A stretch of DNA of 64,000 nucleotides from Nonomuraea sp. SYSU D8015 (GCF_008065375.1 NZ_VJYI01000011.1:248001-312000); one strand, 5' to 3'; shown: positions 8,163 through 16,631, counted from the first letter of the stretch. Notes: a model not told the origin generated them from the sequence alone. Numbers and translations are program-made.

Positions 8163-8652
8163 GGGGGGTCCGTAGGCCTTTCGTGTGGGTGTCCATGCCC
8201 TCCGCTATGTCACAGATGTAACAACGTGGTCGGGGTCCCGGCGCGCGGGGCGGTCCGGGTGCGGTCGCCGGCTGGCGGTCCATGTGCAGGCTCAGCAGGG
8301 AGCCGAGGCCGGTCTGCTCCAGGGCGACCGCGTCGCACAGGTGCTGGATCACCCACAGTCCGAAGCCGCGTTGGCCGCTACGGTCGAGCTGGGCGGATGC
8401 CAGGTGATCGCGGCTCAGCCTGCCCGCTGTGGCGAGGACCTCCACCGTGATCGCCTCGCCGGCGGTGCGGAAGGTGACCAGGCCGGCCGCGCCGTGATCG
8501 AGCACGTTGGCGACCGCCTCGTTGACGGCCAGCACCAGGTCGCCCAGCCGCTGGTCGCGTAGGCCGCTGTGATGGCCGCAGAGGCGGACCAGGTCCCGGA
8601 CGAAACCTAGATCGGTGCTGATGGGACAGCGCAGCTCAAGATCCACACTCAT
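8041..8652 (-). CDS. RsbW-like ATP-binding anti-sigma / regulatory kinase
   Basis: A 203-residue GHKL-type kinase, paralogue of the one at 1083-1571: the same opening (MSVDLELRCPI), N box VNEAVANVLDHG and G box RGFGLWVIQHL. The ATPase domain ends near residue 138; the extra tail overlaps the STAS gene and may be an accidental read-through frame, so the natural stop could have been lost. Start ATG chosen by alignment to the paralogue; the ribosome site is weak. With the STAS gene it forms a kinase-antagonist pair. Confidence 0.75.
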   Translation of the reverse strand: MSVDLELRCPISTDLGFVRDLVRLCGHHSGLRDQRLGDLVLAVNEAVANVLDHGAAGLVTFRTAGEAITVEVLATAGRLSRDHLASAQLDRSGQRGFGLWVIQHLCDAVALEQTGLGSLLSLHMDRQPATAPGPPRAPGPRPRCYICDIAEGMDTHTKGLRTPHGHLFATRTVVRPREGLHNGADAGPSASARHERDRHRRRG

Positions 8653-8803
8653 GATCGTTTTTGCCTGTCGGCGTCGAAGGGGATTCGGGGTGTGTTCCTT
8701 ACGGCTTTCCCTCAGGTGGGTCTCCAAACAAAGCCCAAAGGCCACGAAGCGGTAGGCGCGACTCGGGTCGTGGCGTACAGTCACGGCCGTGCCTCCGCCT
8801 CCC

Positions 8804-8897
8804 GCGGCCGCGCCATCGCCGACGGACACCCCGAAGACCAAGAGGCCTAGGCGGAGCCACGCGACACCCGGAAATTCGACCACCACCAAAGGTGAGG
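8804..8897 (+). repeat. YihY 3' end, copy B (degenerate)
   Basis: A partial copy of the end of the YihY gene (compare 7321-7416), carrying an in-frame TAG and ending at the same terminal codons. It stops about 20 bases before the modB start. It marks an old duplication or recombination point upstream of modBC. Confidence 0.8.
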
Positions 8898-8920
8898 CAC
8901 ACACCCCCTAAGGGAGCCGG

Positions 8921-9716
8921 TGAGGGCGAGCCCGGCCAGCCCCACCAAAGCGCCGGGCGGCCGTGCATGCTGGTGCTGCCCGCTGTCGTGGGCCTGGTCT
9001 TCCTCGTGCTGCCGCTAGCCGGGCTGCTGATGCGCGCCCGTGGTCTACGCTGGCGCAGCGGCCGGCCGAGCCGCACGTGCTGGAGGCGCTGCGGCTGTCG
9101 CTGGGCTGCGCGAGCGTGGCCACGGTGGTGTGCCTGCTGCTCGGGGTGCCGCTGGCCTGGCTGCTGGCCCGGGTGGACTTTCCCGGGCAGCGGCTGATCC
9201 GGGCGCTGGTCACCGTTCCGCTGGTGCTGCCGCCGGTGGTCGGCGGTGTCGCGCTGCTGCTGGTGCTGGGGCGGCGCGGGCTGGTCGGGCAGTGGCTGGA
9301 GGCCACCTTCGGGGATCACGCTGCCCTTCACCACGACGGGAGTGATCATCGCCGAGGCGTTCGTGGCGATGCCGTTCCTGGTCCTCAGCGTGGAGGGCGC
9401 GCTGCGCGGCGCTGACCAGCGGTTGGAGGAGGCCGCGGCCACGCTCGGCGCCTCGCGCTGGACCGTCTTCCGGCGCGTCACGCTGCCGATGGTCATGCCC
9501 GGGGCGGTGCTGTGCTGGGCGCGGGCACTGGGCGAATTCGGCGCGACGATCACGTTCGCGGGCAACTTCCCCGGCACCACCCGCACCATGCCGCTGGCCG
9601 TCTACCTCGCCCTGGAGACCGAGCCGGAGGCCGCCATCGTGCTCACCCTCGTCCTGCTCGCCGTCTCGGTGATCATCCCGGCCAGCCTGCGCGACCGATG
9701 GGTGAACACGCCATGA
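8921..9716 (+). pseudogene. modB: molybdate ABC transporter permease ModB, three frameshifts
   Basis: Inner-membrane permease of a molybdate-type importer. Assembled from three frames it gives LPAVVGLVFLVLPLAGLLMR, then LEALRLSLGCASVATVVCLL and LVTVPLVLPPVVGGVALLLV, then the EAA-loop region LEEAAATLGASRWTVFRRV and the closing helices. Indels are needed near 8967 (missing G), 9036 (missing C) and 9311 (extra G). GTG at 8921 is preceded by GGGAG. The stop overlaps the modC start as ATGA. No ModA binding protein is next to it. If the indels are consensus errors the gene is intact, about 265 residues. Confidence 0.8.
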
Positions 9717-10734
9717 CCCCGCACGCCCGCCTGGTCGTCACCCAACCCGCCGTCACTCTCGACGTCACCCTGGAGGTTGCCCCCGGCGAGGTCGTGGCGC
9801 TGCTCGGCCCCAACGGCGCGGGCAAGACCACCGCGCTGCGCCCCCTGGCAGGGCTGACCGCATTGTCGCAGGGCGAGATCGTCTTCGATGGCCGTCCACT
9901 GCACACCCTGTCCGCCGAGAGCCGCCCGGTCGGCATGGTCTTCCAGGACTACCTGCTCTTCCCGCACCTGACGGCGCTGGACAGCGTCGCCTTCGGGCCA
10001 CGCTGCCACGGGGTTCCCAAGGCCGAGGCCCGCCGCGCCGCTGCCGCCCTGCTGGAGCGGGTCGGCCTGGCCGACCGCGCCGCCGCCAAGCCCCGGCAAC
10101 TGTCCGGCGGGCAGGCCCAGCGGGTCGCCCTGGCGCGGGCGCTGGCCGTGCAGCCCGAGCTGCTGCTGGACGAACCGCTGGCCGCGCTCGACGCCCACAC
10201 CCGCCTGGAGATCCGCTCCCAGCTGCGCCGCCATCTGGCCGACTTCGACGGCGCCACCGTCCTGGTCACCCACGACCCCCTCGACGCCATGGTGCTCGCC
10301 GATCGGCAGATCGTCATCGAGAACGGCGCCATCGTCCAGCAGGGCACTCCGGCCGAGGTCGCCCGCCGCCCGCGCACCGACTACGTCGCCCGCCTCGTGG
10401 GGCTCAACCTTTATCGCGGGACTGCGGACGGGGCCCGGGTCAAGGTCGGCGAGGTGCTGCTGCACACCTCCCAGCGGGTGGATGGGCCCGCGTTCGTCGC
10501 CTTCCCGCCCGCCGCCGTGGCGCTGTCTCGAACCCGCCCCGACGGCAGCCCGCGCCACCTGTGGCAGGCCGCATCGACGGCATCGAATGGCACGGCGACA
10601 ACGTCCGCGTCCACCTCGACGGCCCGATCACCGTGTTCGCCGACATCACCCCCGCCGCCGTCGCCGACCTGATCCCCGGCCAGCAGATCTGGGCGTCGGT
10701 CAAGGCCACCGAGACCCACGCCCACCCGGCATGA
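9713..10734 (+). pseudogene. modC: molybdate ABC transporter ATPase ModC, C-terminal frameshift
   Basis: ATPase with Walker A (LGPNGAGKTT, about residues 36-45), Q-loop (VFQDYLLFPHL), signature LSGGQAQRVALARAL, Walker B (LLLDEPLAALD) and H-loop (VTHDPLDA). The start overlaps the modB stop. After about residue 285 the frame becomes nonsense; the other frame from about 10567 supplies the rest of a TOBE/Mop-like domain (RIDGIEWHGDNVRVHLDGPI) to a stop at 10732-10734. A single missing G near 10565 reconciles them, giving about 340 residues. Confidence 0.85.
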
Positions 10735-11000
10735 ACCCCGAGCGGCCCGGTGACGGTCACGACTGCAACGCCATCTGCCTGGGCGGGCCCTGCCACGGCC
10801 TGCTGACCCACGTCGACCAGGACATCCGCATCCTGACCGTCCCTGTGCCACGCTGCTCACCCGAAGAGCCCGAGGCGTGCGCGCGCTATCGCATCACGCG
10901 CGAGCGTGTCCGCTACTGGGGTCGATCCGGGCCGTACATCGCGCTGCACAGGGCCGGCCCGCCGCATTCGCCGTGCTCCTGCCACGGCCCGGCCCTTTGA
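10731..11000 (+). CDS. small Cys/His-containing protein coupled to modC
   Basis: An 89-residue protein whose ATG overlaps the repaired modC stop (ATGA), so it appears translationally coupled to the transporter. It contains CNAICLGGPCHGLLTHVDQD near the N-terminus, a middle RYRITRERVRYWGRSGPY and a CSC at the end. Five Cys and several His could bind metal, but I know no family. Its coupling suggests a role linked to the transporter, or merely a downstream gene. Convergent with formate dehydrogenase, eight bases apart. Confidence 0.55.
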   Translation: MNPERPGDGHDCNAICLGGPCHGLLTHVDQDIRILTVPVPRCSPEEPEACARYRITRERVRYWGRSGPYIALHRAGPPHSPCSCHGPAL

Positions 11001-11007
11001 GCCGCTT

Positions 11008-12183
11008 CTACCGGGTCCGGGTGCTGTAGGAGTGCGCACCGGTCCCGGCCAGGGCGCCGCCCTCGACGATCAGGTACTCCTCCCGGATCGGGGCGCCGTC
11101 CAGCCACGCCTCCAGAATCTCGCGGGTGCCGGCGGCGTAGCGGGTCTGCGCCGACAGGGACGAACCGGAGATGTGCGGCGTCATGCCGTGGTGCGGCATG
11201 CTGCGCCAGGGGTGGTCGGCCGGGGCGGGCTGCGGATACCAGACGTCGCCCGCGTATCCGGCGAGCTGCCCGCTCTCCAGCGCCCGCACGATCGCGTCAC
11301 GGTCGGCGATCCGCGCCCGCGCGGTGTTGATCAGGTACGCGCCGCGCTTCATCGTGGCGATGAGCCGGTCGTCGAACAGGCCCTCGGTCTCCGGGTGCAG
11401 CGGCGCGTTGACGGTCACCACGTCGCAGGCTGGCACCATCGAGGCGGCGTTGGGGTGGAAGGTGAGCCCAAGCTCCTCCTCGACCTCGGCCGACAGCCGG
11501 TGCCGGTCGGTGTAGTGCAGGTGCACGTCGAACGGCTTGAGCCGGCGCAGCACCGCCAGCCCGATCCGGCCGGCGGCCACGGTGCCGACGTGCATGCCCT
11601 CCAGGTCGTAGGAGCGGGCGACGCAGTCGGCGATGTTCCAGCCGCCGTCCAGCACCGTCCGGTTTGCGGGCAGGTAGTTGCGGACCAGGGACAGGATCAT
11701 CATGACGACGTGCTCGGCGACGCTGATGCTGTTGCAGTAGGTGACCTCGGCGACGGTGATGCCGCAAGCGATGGCGGCGTCCAGGTCGACGTGGTCGGAG
11801 CCGATGCCCGCCGTGATGGCCAGCTTCAGCTTGGGGGCGCGGGCGATGCGCTCGGCGGTCAGGTACGCCGGCCAGAACGGCTGCGAGATCACCACGTCGG
11901 CGTCGGGCAGCTCGCGGTCGAAGACCGAGCCGTTTTCCGTGCCGTCGCCGTCCTTGTCGGAGGTGACCACCAGGGTGTGACCGCGCTCCTCCAGGAAGCA
12001 CCGCAGCCCCAGCTCACCGGAGACGCTGCCGAGCAGCTGGCCGGGGGTGAAGTCGATGGCCTTGGGGCTGGGCAGCGTCTGGCCGCCCGGGTAACCGGAC
12101 AGACTGGGCAGGCCGTCCCGCGCGTAGGAGGTGGGGTATCCGTCGATCGGGTCGTCGTACAGGACGCACAGCACCTTCGCCAT
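11008..12183 (-). CDS. fdh: NAD-dependent formate dehydrogenase
   Basis: Oxidises formate to carbon dioxide with NAD+, in the cytoplasm, without metal. The 391-residue protein belongs to the D-2-hydroxyacid dehydrogenase superfamily and matches the FDH type closely: substrate loop GIGSDHVDLDAA, formate-binding Asn in TYCNSISVAEHVV, nucleotide fold VAAGRIGLAVLRRL, Arg in NTARARIADRDA, Gln and Asp in GDVWYPQPAPADHPW, catalytic His in TPHISGS, and the FDH-specific tail EYLIVEGGALAGTGAHSYS. ATG chosen at MAKVLCVLYDD, with GGCGGAGAG upstream. A LysR gene lies upstream on the same strand. Confidence 0.93.
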   Translation of the reverse strand: MAKVLCVLYDDPIDGYPTSYARDGLPSLSGYPGGQTLPSPKAIDFTPGQLLGSVSGELGLRCFLEERGHTLVVTSDKDGDGTENGSVFDRELPDADVVISQPFWPAYLTAERIARAPKLKLAITAGIGSDHVDLDAAIACGITVAEVTYCNSISVAEHVVMMILSLVRNYLPANRTVLDGGWNIADCVARSYDLEGMHVGTVAAGRIGLAVLRRLKPFDVHLHYTDRHRLSAEVEEELGLTFHPNAASMVPACDVVTVNAPLHPETEGLFDDRLIATMKRGAYLINTARARIADRDAIVRALESGQLAGYAGDVWYPQPAPADHPWRSMPHHGMTPHISGSSLSAQTRYAAGTREILEAWLDGAPIREEYLIVEGGALAGTGAHSYSTRTR

Positions 12184-12254
12184 GGCTCTCCGCCTCTCGT
12201 CGATGGGTGAACCCACTGTCGGTTGAGCCGTATCCGCAGGTCAAAGCGAATGTT

Positions 12255-12280
12255 TCTATCGGGTGATAGAGGCCGTCTAT
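12255..12280. promoter_or_regulatory. triple inverted-repeat operator candidate
   Basis: TCTATC (12255), GATAGA (12265) and TCTAT (12276) form two overlapping inverted repeats with 4- and 5-base centres. They lie about 75-95 bases upstream of the fdh start and at the end of the LysR gene. Plausible LysR-type activator site for fdh. Confidence 0.45.
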
Positions 12281-13203
12281 GTGAGGTGCTCACGGGCCAG
12301 GCGGTCGAACACCTCGCGCAGATCGAGCTCGCGGGCGATGTCCAGGACGGCCCGTGCCATCATCGGCTCCGGCCTGGTGCCGGCCACGACCAGGCCCACA
12401 CGGGGTTCCCTCGCCGGGCGCTCCAGCCGTACCACACGCATCCCCTCGGGGACTCCGAACATGTGCAGCCACGCGTGCGCGATGACGCTGGACCAGCGGT
12501 GCGTGGCGACGTGCGCGAACAGCGCCGAGACGGTGTCGGTCTCGATCGCGGGCACGGCCACCGCCCCGGCCTGGCGGAAGTTGGCGTCCAGGATGCGGCG
12601 GTTGCGCATCTCGGGGGCCAGCAGGCACAGCGGCAGCGCGGCGACCTCCGACCAGCGCGCCACCCGGCGGTCGGCCAGTTCGCCGTCGGACGGGGTGAGG
12701 AGCAGGTAGCGCTCCTCGTACAGCGGGCTGGTCCGCACCTCGCCGAGATCCTCCTCGTCGTCGAGGTACGTCATCGCCATGTCGATCTCGAACTCAGCCA
12801 ACCGGCGGGCGATCTCACGGGACGACAGGGAGGTCAGCAACACCCGTACGTGTGGGTATCGTTCGCAGAACGGCGTCGTCAGCAGCGAGGCCGCGGTCAA
12901 CGCGGTCGGGATGGCGCCCATCCGCAACGTCCCCGACAACCCCTCACGCATCCGGGAAAGATCCTGCCGCAGCGCATCAGCGTCGGCCAGGATCCGGTGC
13001 GCCCACAGCACCACCCGCTCCCCCTCCGGGGTCAGCCCGGCGAACTTCCTGCCCCGGCGGACGAGCGGCACGTCCAGCTCACGTTCCAGCTTGCGGATGG
13101 CCGCTGACAACGATGGCTGGGAGACGTGACAGGCCGCAGCGGCCCGTGCGAAATGCCGCTCCCGGGCCAGGGCCACCAGATACTCCAACTGGCGCAACAG
13201 CAC
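12277..13203 (-). CDS. LysR-family transcriptional regulator
   Basis: A 308-residue LysR protein: winged helix-turn-helix near residues 1-60 (LEYLVALARERHFARAAAAC, SQPSLSAAIRKLERELDVPL) and a periplasmic-binding-like effector domain to the end. It is in the same direction as and 93 bases upstream of formate dehydrogenase, so it probably regulates it; the effector might be formate or a one-carbon compound (inference). GTG start. Confidence 0.85.
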   Translation of the reverse strand: MLLRQLEYLVALARERHFARAAAACHVSQPSLSAAIRKLERELDVPLVRRGRKFAGLTPEGERVVLWAHRILADADALRQDLSRMREGLSGTLRMGAIPTALTAASLLTTPFCERYPHVRVLLTSLSSREIARRLAEFEIDMAMTYLDDEEDLGEVRTSPLYEERYLLLTPSDGELADRRVARWSEVAALPLCLLAPEMRNRRILDANFRQAGAVAVPAIETDTVSALFAHVATHRWSSVIAHAWLHMFGVPEGMRVVRLERPAREPRVGLVVAGTRPEPMMARAVLDIARELDLREVFDRLAREHLT

Positions 13204-13367
13204 GTTACAGGGTCACCCCTCGCGCGAGCCGCGTCCAGTCCCGCCGTCACCAAGCAGTGCCCCAGGGGACAGACGCAGCAACGCAGGGGCCGTCACGCAT
13301 GTCGCATGTCCGCGTCCAGGCGCAGCCCGGCGCCTCCGCACCGCCACGGCCAGCACGAGCCGGTCTC

Positions 13368-13575
13368 TCAATCCCATAACCGGTCGTCGGCGGACACCTT
13401 GATCTCCGCGATCCGGCTGATGTGCCGCCCGCCGCAGCGGTCGCCCGGCACCACCAGGTGCGGTCCCTCGTCATCGAGATCCCGGCAGTCCATGTTGACG
13501 GCCAGCAGCGCCGCGGTGTTGCCGAACTCGGGATCGATCTCCCCCACGACAACACCGGGCCGTTCTTGAAACGGC
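13368..13575 (-). pseudogene. C-terminal remnant of a molybdopterin-dependent oxidoreductase
   Basis: Translation gives GPVLSW, then after one missing base GEIDPEFGNTAALLAVNMD and LVVPGDRCGGRHISRIAEIK to a stop at 13368. This matches the C-terminal end of sulfite-oxidase-like molybdopterin proteins. Everything upstream of the fragment is missing. Its presence beside modBC suggests that a molybdoenzyme locus once stood here. Confidence 0.6.
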
Positions 13576-13593
13576 TGGACTGAGGTTGACGGG

Positions 13594-13624
13594 ATCCCGT
13601 CCGATCATCTGAATCGGACGGGAT
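13594..13624. other. perfect 12-bp hairpin
   Basis: ATCCCGTCCGAT (13594-13605) and its exact complement (13613-13624) are separated by seven bases. No T-run follows on either strand. It sits between the oxidoreductase fragment and the DUF6461 gene; it could be a terminator for the latter or an element end. Confidence 0.6.
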
Positions 13625-13715
13625 TCCGGCGGCGAAGTCGCCAGGCGCGTCTTCGAGAGCTTCGCTTCGCCCGGCTTCGGCGCCGCGCGCACCCTGGAGC
13701 CGCAGATAGGTGCTA

Positions 13716-14138
13716 TCAGCAGGCCAGCGCAGGAGCCTGCCCGTCCCGGACCTCATACAGGTGCGTGACGGAAGCTGCATGTGGCAGCGGGCCGCGTACC
13801 TGCTCAGGTGTCAGCCGGATGCCAGTACAACGTTCGGCCAGTGCCAGCGCCGCCTCGACGAACCGCTCGCCGGGCTTTTGCCATTCCTCATCCTCATCGA
13901 ACTCATCGGCCAGCCCGAGATCTTCCAGATGCGGCAGGAGCCGGTCTGGTTCGGCACCCCAGCGCGGCTCATCGGGGAACATCGAGTCGAGGCCAGTGAT
14001 CACCTTTCCATCGACGGCGTAGATGAACCGGGCGTGCTGATTGACGTTGTTGTGAACGCTGGCCAGCACAGTAGCCGCCGACAGTGGGCGAACCGCGTCG
14101 CGCATGATCCCCATATAGCCTGCAGGCTCGACGATCAC
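13716..14138 (-). CDS. DUF6461-type protein, probably N-terminally short
   Basis: A 140-residue protein with features of DUF6461: VEPAGYMGI near the start, SVHNNVNQHARFIYAVDGK, a Phe/Pro-rich middle and ALAERCTGIRLTPEQ near the C-terminus. Family members are usually near 190 residues, so about 50-60 N-terminal residues seem missing. The GTG start follows directly the stop of the carboxylesterase gene (27 bases), which suggests the 5' end was lost at that junction. Function unknown. Confidence 0.6.
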   Translation of the reverse strand: MIVEPAGYMGIMRDAVRPLSAATVLASVHNNVNQHARFIYAVDGKVITGLDSMFPDEPRWGAEPDRLLPHLEDLGLADEFDEDEEWQKPGERFVEAALALAERCTGIRLTPEQVRGPLPHAASVTHLYEVRDGQAPALAC

Positions 14139-14165
14139 CGTGCCCCCTGATGGGTGTCCGCCAGG

Positions 14166-15719
14166 TCAGTGGCTGGCCAGGCGGTCCCAGAAAGCCAGTT
14201 TGTGGAGGGCGTCCTGATCGTAGACGCCGACGCCACCGGGGCCCGGGGCCAGGCGATGGACGTGCCCGGTGCGCACGGGGCTCCAGCGCGGCAGGCCAGG
14301 AGCGTTGGGGTCGCCGGTCGCCGCGAAGCGCGACCAGTATGTGATCATCATGTCGCCGAGCTTCCGCTGCCCGTGGGTGAGCGGGGCCCCGGGGAACAGG
14401 AACGACAGTTCCGATCCGTGCGAGGCGAGCGGCTCCACGCCACCGGGAAGGGGGAAGATCGGCGGCGCGGTGCGGTCGGCGAACCCGTAGGAGTAGACCG
14501 GGGTGTGCTCACTGAGCATTCGGTCACTGGCACGACCGGCCCACGCCCAGTCGAGATCGCTCATGATCGCCGCTACGGCTTGCGTCGGCCGCCCACGGGA
14601 CGGGTACTTCGCCGCGATCGCCGCGGCGTTGTCACCGAAGATGTCCCGCAGGCCCTCCTGGTATCCCTGCTCGGTGAGACCGGGGAAGATCAGCGCGGTG
14701 AACAGGGTCCCCTCGTCACGGGTGATGCCGGTGAGGATCGGCACGCGGTGGAAGCGGCCCTGCGCGAAGACGGTCGCGGGATCGGCAGGCAGCACGGCGT
14801 TGCCGTAGCCCGGAAGGGCGAGCGGCTCCTGCGCGAGGAGCTTGGAGACGGGCTTGCCGCGCAGGCAGGTGACGGCTGTCTTCTGATCGGTGCAGCCGAG
14901 CGCGGTGGCGATGGCGGCGCCGTGCGCCTCGTGGGCGGCCTTGGGAACCCACATCGGGAGGTCCATGACCGGCCTCAGGCGGCTGCCGGTGAAGGCGGTC
15001 TGGGAGCAGAACGTGCTTTGGGTGATCGCCCGGTGGAAGAGGCCGGCGGCGGTGGGCGACGCCAGGTGGGCGCACACCGAGTGCGCTCCGGCGGACTCCC
15101 CGAACAACGTGACGTTGCGTGGGTCGCCTCCGAAGGCCGCTACGTTGCGCTGGACCCAACGCAGTGCCGCCTGCTGGTCCTCCAGCCCGTAGGCCCCGCT
15201 GCCCGCCAGTCCGGGATGCCCGAAGAAGCCGAACACGCCAAGCCGATAGTTGACGGTGACCACCACGACGTCGCCGCGCGTGGTCAGGCGCGTGGCGTCG
15301 TAGTCGCTGCCGGCCCCCTTCGTCAGGCTGCCGCCGTGCAACCAGACCATGACGGGCCGGGGGCGGCGCGGAGTGGCCGAGCGCGGGACGGTCACGTTGA
15401 GGTACAGGCAGTCCTCGCTGTCGCTGGCCGGCAACCCCCACAGATCCGTGGATTGGGCGCACCTGTCACCGGGGCGTGTCGCGGCGCGGACACCACGCCA
15501 GGCAGTTACCGGCTGGGGCGACTGCCAGCGCAGGTCGCCGACCGGAGAAGCGGCGTAGGGGATGCCCTGGAAGATCCGGTGGTCCCGGGCGACATCGCCT
15601 CGCACCCAGCCCGTATCGGTCCGTACGACATCCCGCGAGGCCGCATCCGCCGGCGCGGCCCCTGCCATGACGAATGCCACGCTTAAAACGGCTGAGCTGA
15701 GAGTACGCATCAATGTCAT
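14166..15719 (-). CDS. secreted carboxylesterase / lipase, type B
   Basis: A 517-residue alpha/beta hydrolase of the type B carboxylesterase family. An N-terminal signal peptide ends at AGAAPADAA (about residue 27). The oxyanion motif VMVWLHGG, the nucleophile elbow TLFGESAGAHS (Ser near residue 208), the acidic member (in the TRDEGT region) and a His near GVEPLASHGSELSFLF are all seen. It probably hydrolyses esters outside the cell. Close paralogue of the esterase at 32958-34583. No operon partner upstream. Confidence 0.88.
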   Translation of the reverse strand: MTLMRTLSSAVLSVAFVMAGAAPADAASRDVVRTDTGWVRGDVARDHRIFQGIPYAASPVGDLRWQSPQPVTAWRGVRAATRPGDRCAQSTDLWGLPASDSEDCLYLNVTVPRSATPRRPRPVMVWLHGGSLTKGAGSDYDATRLTTRGDVVVVTVNYRLGVFGFFGHPGLAGSGAYGLEDQQAALRWVQRNVAAFGGDPRNVTLFGESAGAHSVCAHLASPTAAGLFHRAITQSTFCSQTAFTGSRLRPVMDLPMWVPKAAHEAHGAAIATALGCTDQKTAVTCLRGKPVSKLLAQEPLALPGYGNAVLPADPATVFAQGRFHRVPILTGITRDEGTLFTALIFPGLTEQGYQEGLRDIFGDNAAAIAAKYPSRGRPTQAVAAIMSDLDWAWAGRASDRMLSEHTPVYSYGFADRTAPPIFPLPGGVEPLASHGSELSFLFPGAPLTHGQRKLGDMMITYWSRFAATGDPNAPGLPRWSPVRTGHVHRLAPGPGGVGVYDQDALHKLAFWDRLASH

Positions 15720-16226
15720 GCCGCGAGCCTAGGAACGGCGGTACGAGGGGGTAATGGCGCTGAATCCCGGCCTGGGGTGCACCTAGATACACCCATACCA
15801 GCGATCAGCCCTGGTCCAGGTAACGGAGGAAGGAACGGGGCCAGGTCACGGCAGTGGGCTTCCCCGGCCAGCGGGTGCCTGCTATGCGTCATCATGAGCA
15901 CGCGCTGTCGATGACCTCTGCGCTGTGACCGTCCGGGCCTGTCCGCCGGATGGTCTGGCGGAGCAGGGAGTCCTGATGGACGACGATGGCCCCGGGCGGA
16001 GAGATGGGTACGGCTGGATCCGTACGGCACTGGCGGTGGTGAAGCTGGTGTTGTGGATTCTGTGAGTGCTGTTCGATCCGCGCCACCCCTTCTAGGGTGG
16101 AGGGGCCTCCTACCGGTAAGGCTTCGCACACCACCTGGTAGGAGGCCCTTCGTGTACTCACAAGAAGTCGTAGTGCGACTGAGTGACAACCCGCGGCGAG
16201 ATGCGTCCGGTGGTGGATATTCACCG
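15720..16226. other. intergenic region with inverted repeat
   Basis: About 500 bases between the carboxylesterase and a kinase remnant. No complete gene. A very short frame at 15976-16065 (starting MDDDGPGRRDG) ends in a hydrophobic stretch but is only 29 residues. A strong inverted repeat lies at 16103-16148. The region may be the flank of a lost mobile element. Confidence 0.4.
16103..16148. repeat. 12-bp perfect inverted repeat
   Basis: GGGCCTCCTACC (16103-16114) and its complement GGTAGGAGGCCC (16137-16148), 22 bases apart. Could form a stable RNA hairpin or be an element end. About 80 bases from the point where the kinase gene is cut. Confidence 0.7.
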
Positions 16227-16631
16227 CTACAGGCGCACTGAGATGGGGTTGCCTTCTATCAGCACCTGCAGCCCGATCTGCGCGACCCGGCTGGGCGCCA
16301 GCGATCCCTCGGCCGTCAGCAGGTCCTGCAGGGAGCGCACGCGCACCAGTTCCATGATGATCCAGGGGCGTCCGGCATCACCGGTGACGCGGTCGTGAGC
16401 GGTGACGATGCCCGGGTGCTTGAGCCGGGCGGCGGCGCGCGCCTCGCGATCCAGCCGGGCGATCCACGCCTGCCGCTGGGCGTCGTCTAACTGCTCGGGC
16501 AGATGCAGTTCCTTGGCCGCCACCTCGCGCTTGAGCTGCTCGTCATGGGCGCGCCAGACCGCTCCCATCCCGCCCCGGCCCAGCAGAGCGGTCAACCGGT
16601 ACCGGCCCGCCACCACCCGTCCGCCCGCCAT
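16227..16631 (-). pseudogene. truncated Ser/Thr protein kinase
   Basis: Hanks-type kinase N-lobe only: MAGGRVVAGRYRLTALLGRG, Gly-rich loop LGRGGMGAVWRAHD, the VAAKEL lysine, a helix C with Glu, and hinge WIIMELVRVRSL. It breaks off after GLQVL, before the HRD catalytic loop, and a dozen unrelated residues precede a stop. It therefore cannot phosphorylate. The breakpoint near 16262 abuts the inverted-repeat region and suggests deletion or insertion. Confidence 0.8.

Noticed and set aside
11008..12183. Formate dehydrogenase as a molybdenum enzyme fitting the modBC context
   Set aside because: The sequence is the metal-free NAD-dependent D-2-hydroxyacid type; no Fe-S or molybdopterin motifs.
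14154..15686. 510-codon frame opposite the carboxylesterase
   Set aside because: Shadow of a gene with signal peptide and GESAG motif.
15892..16224. Possible transposase frame around the inverted repeat
   Set aside because: Neither strand gives recognisable transposase motifs; kept only as an inverted repeat.
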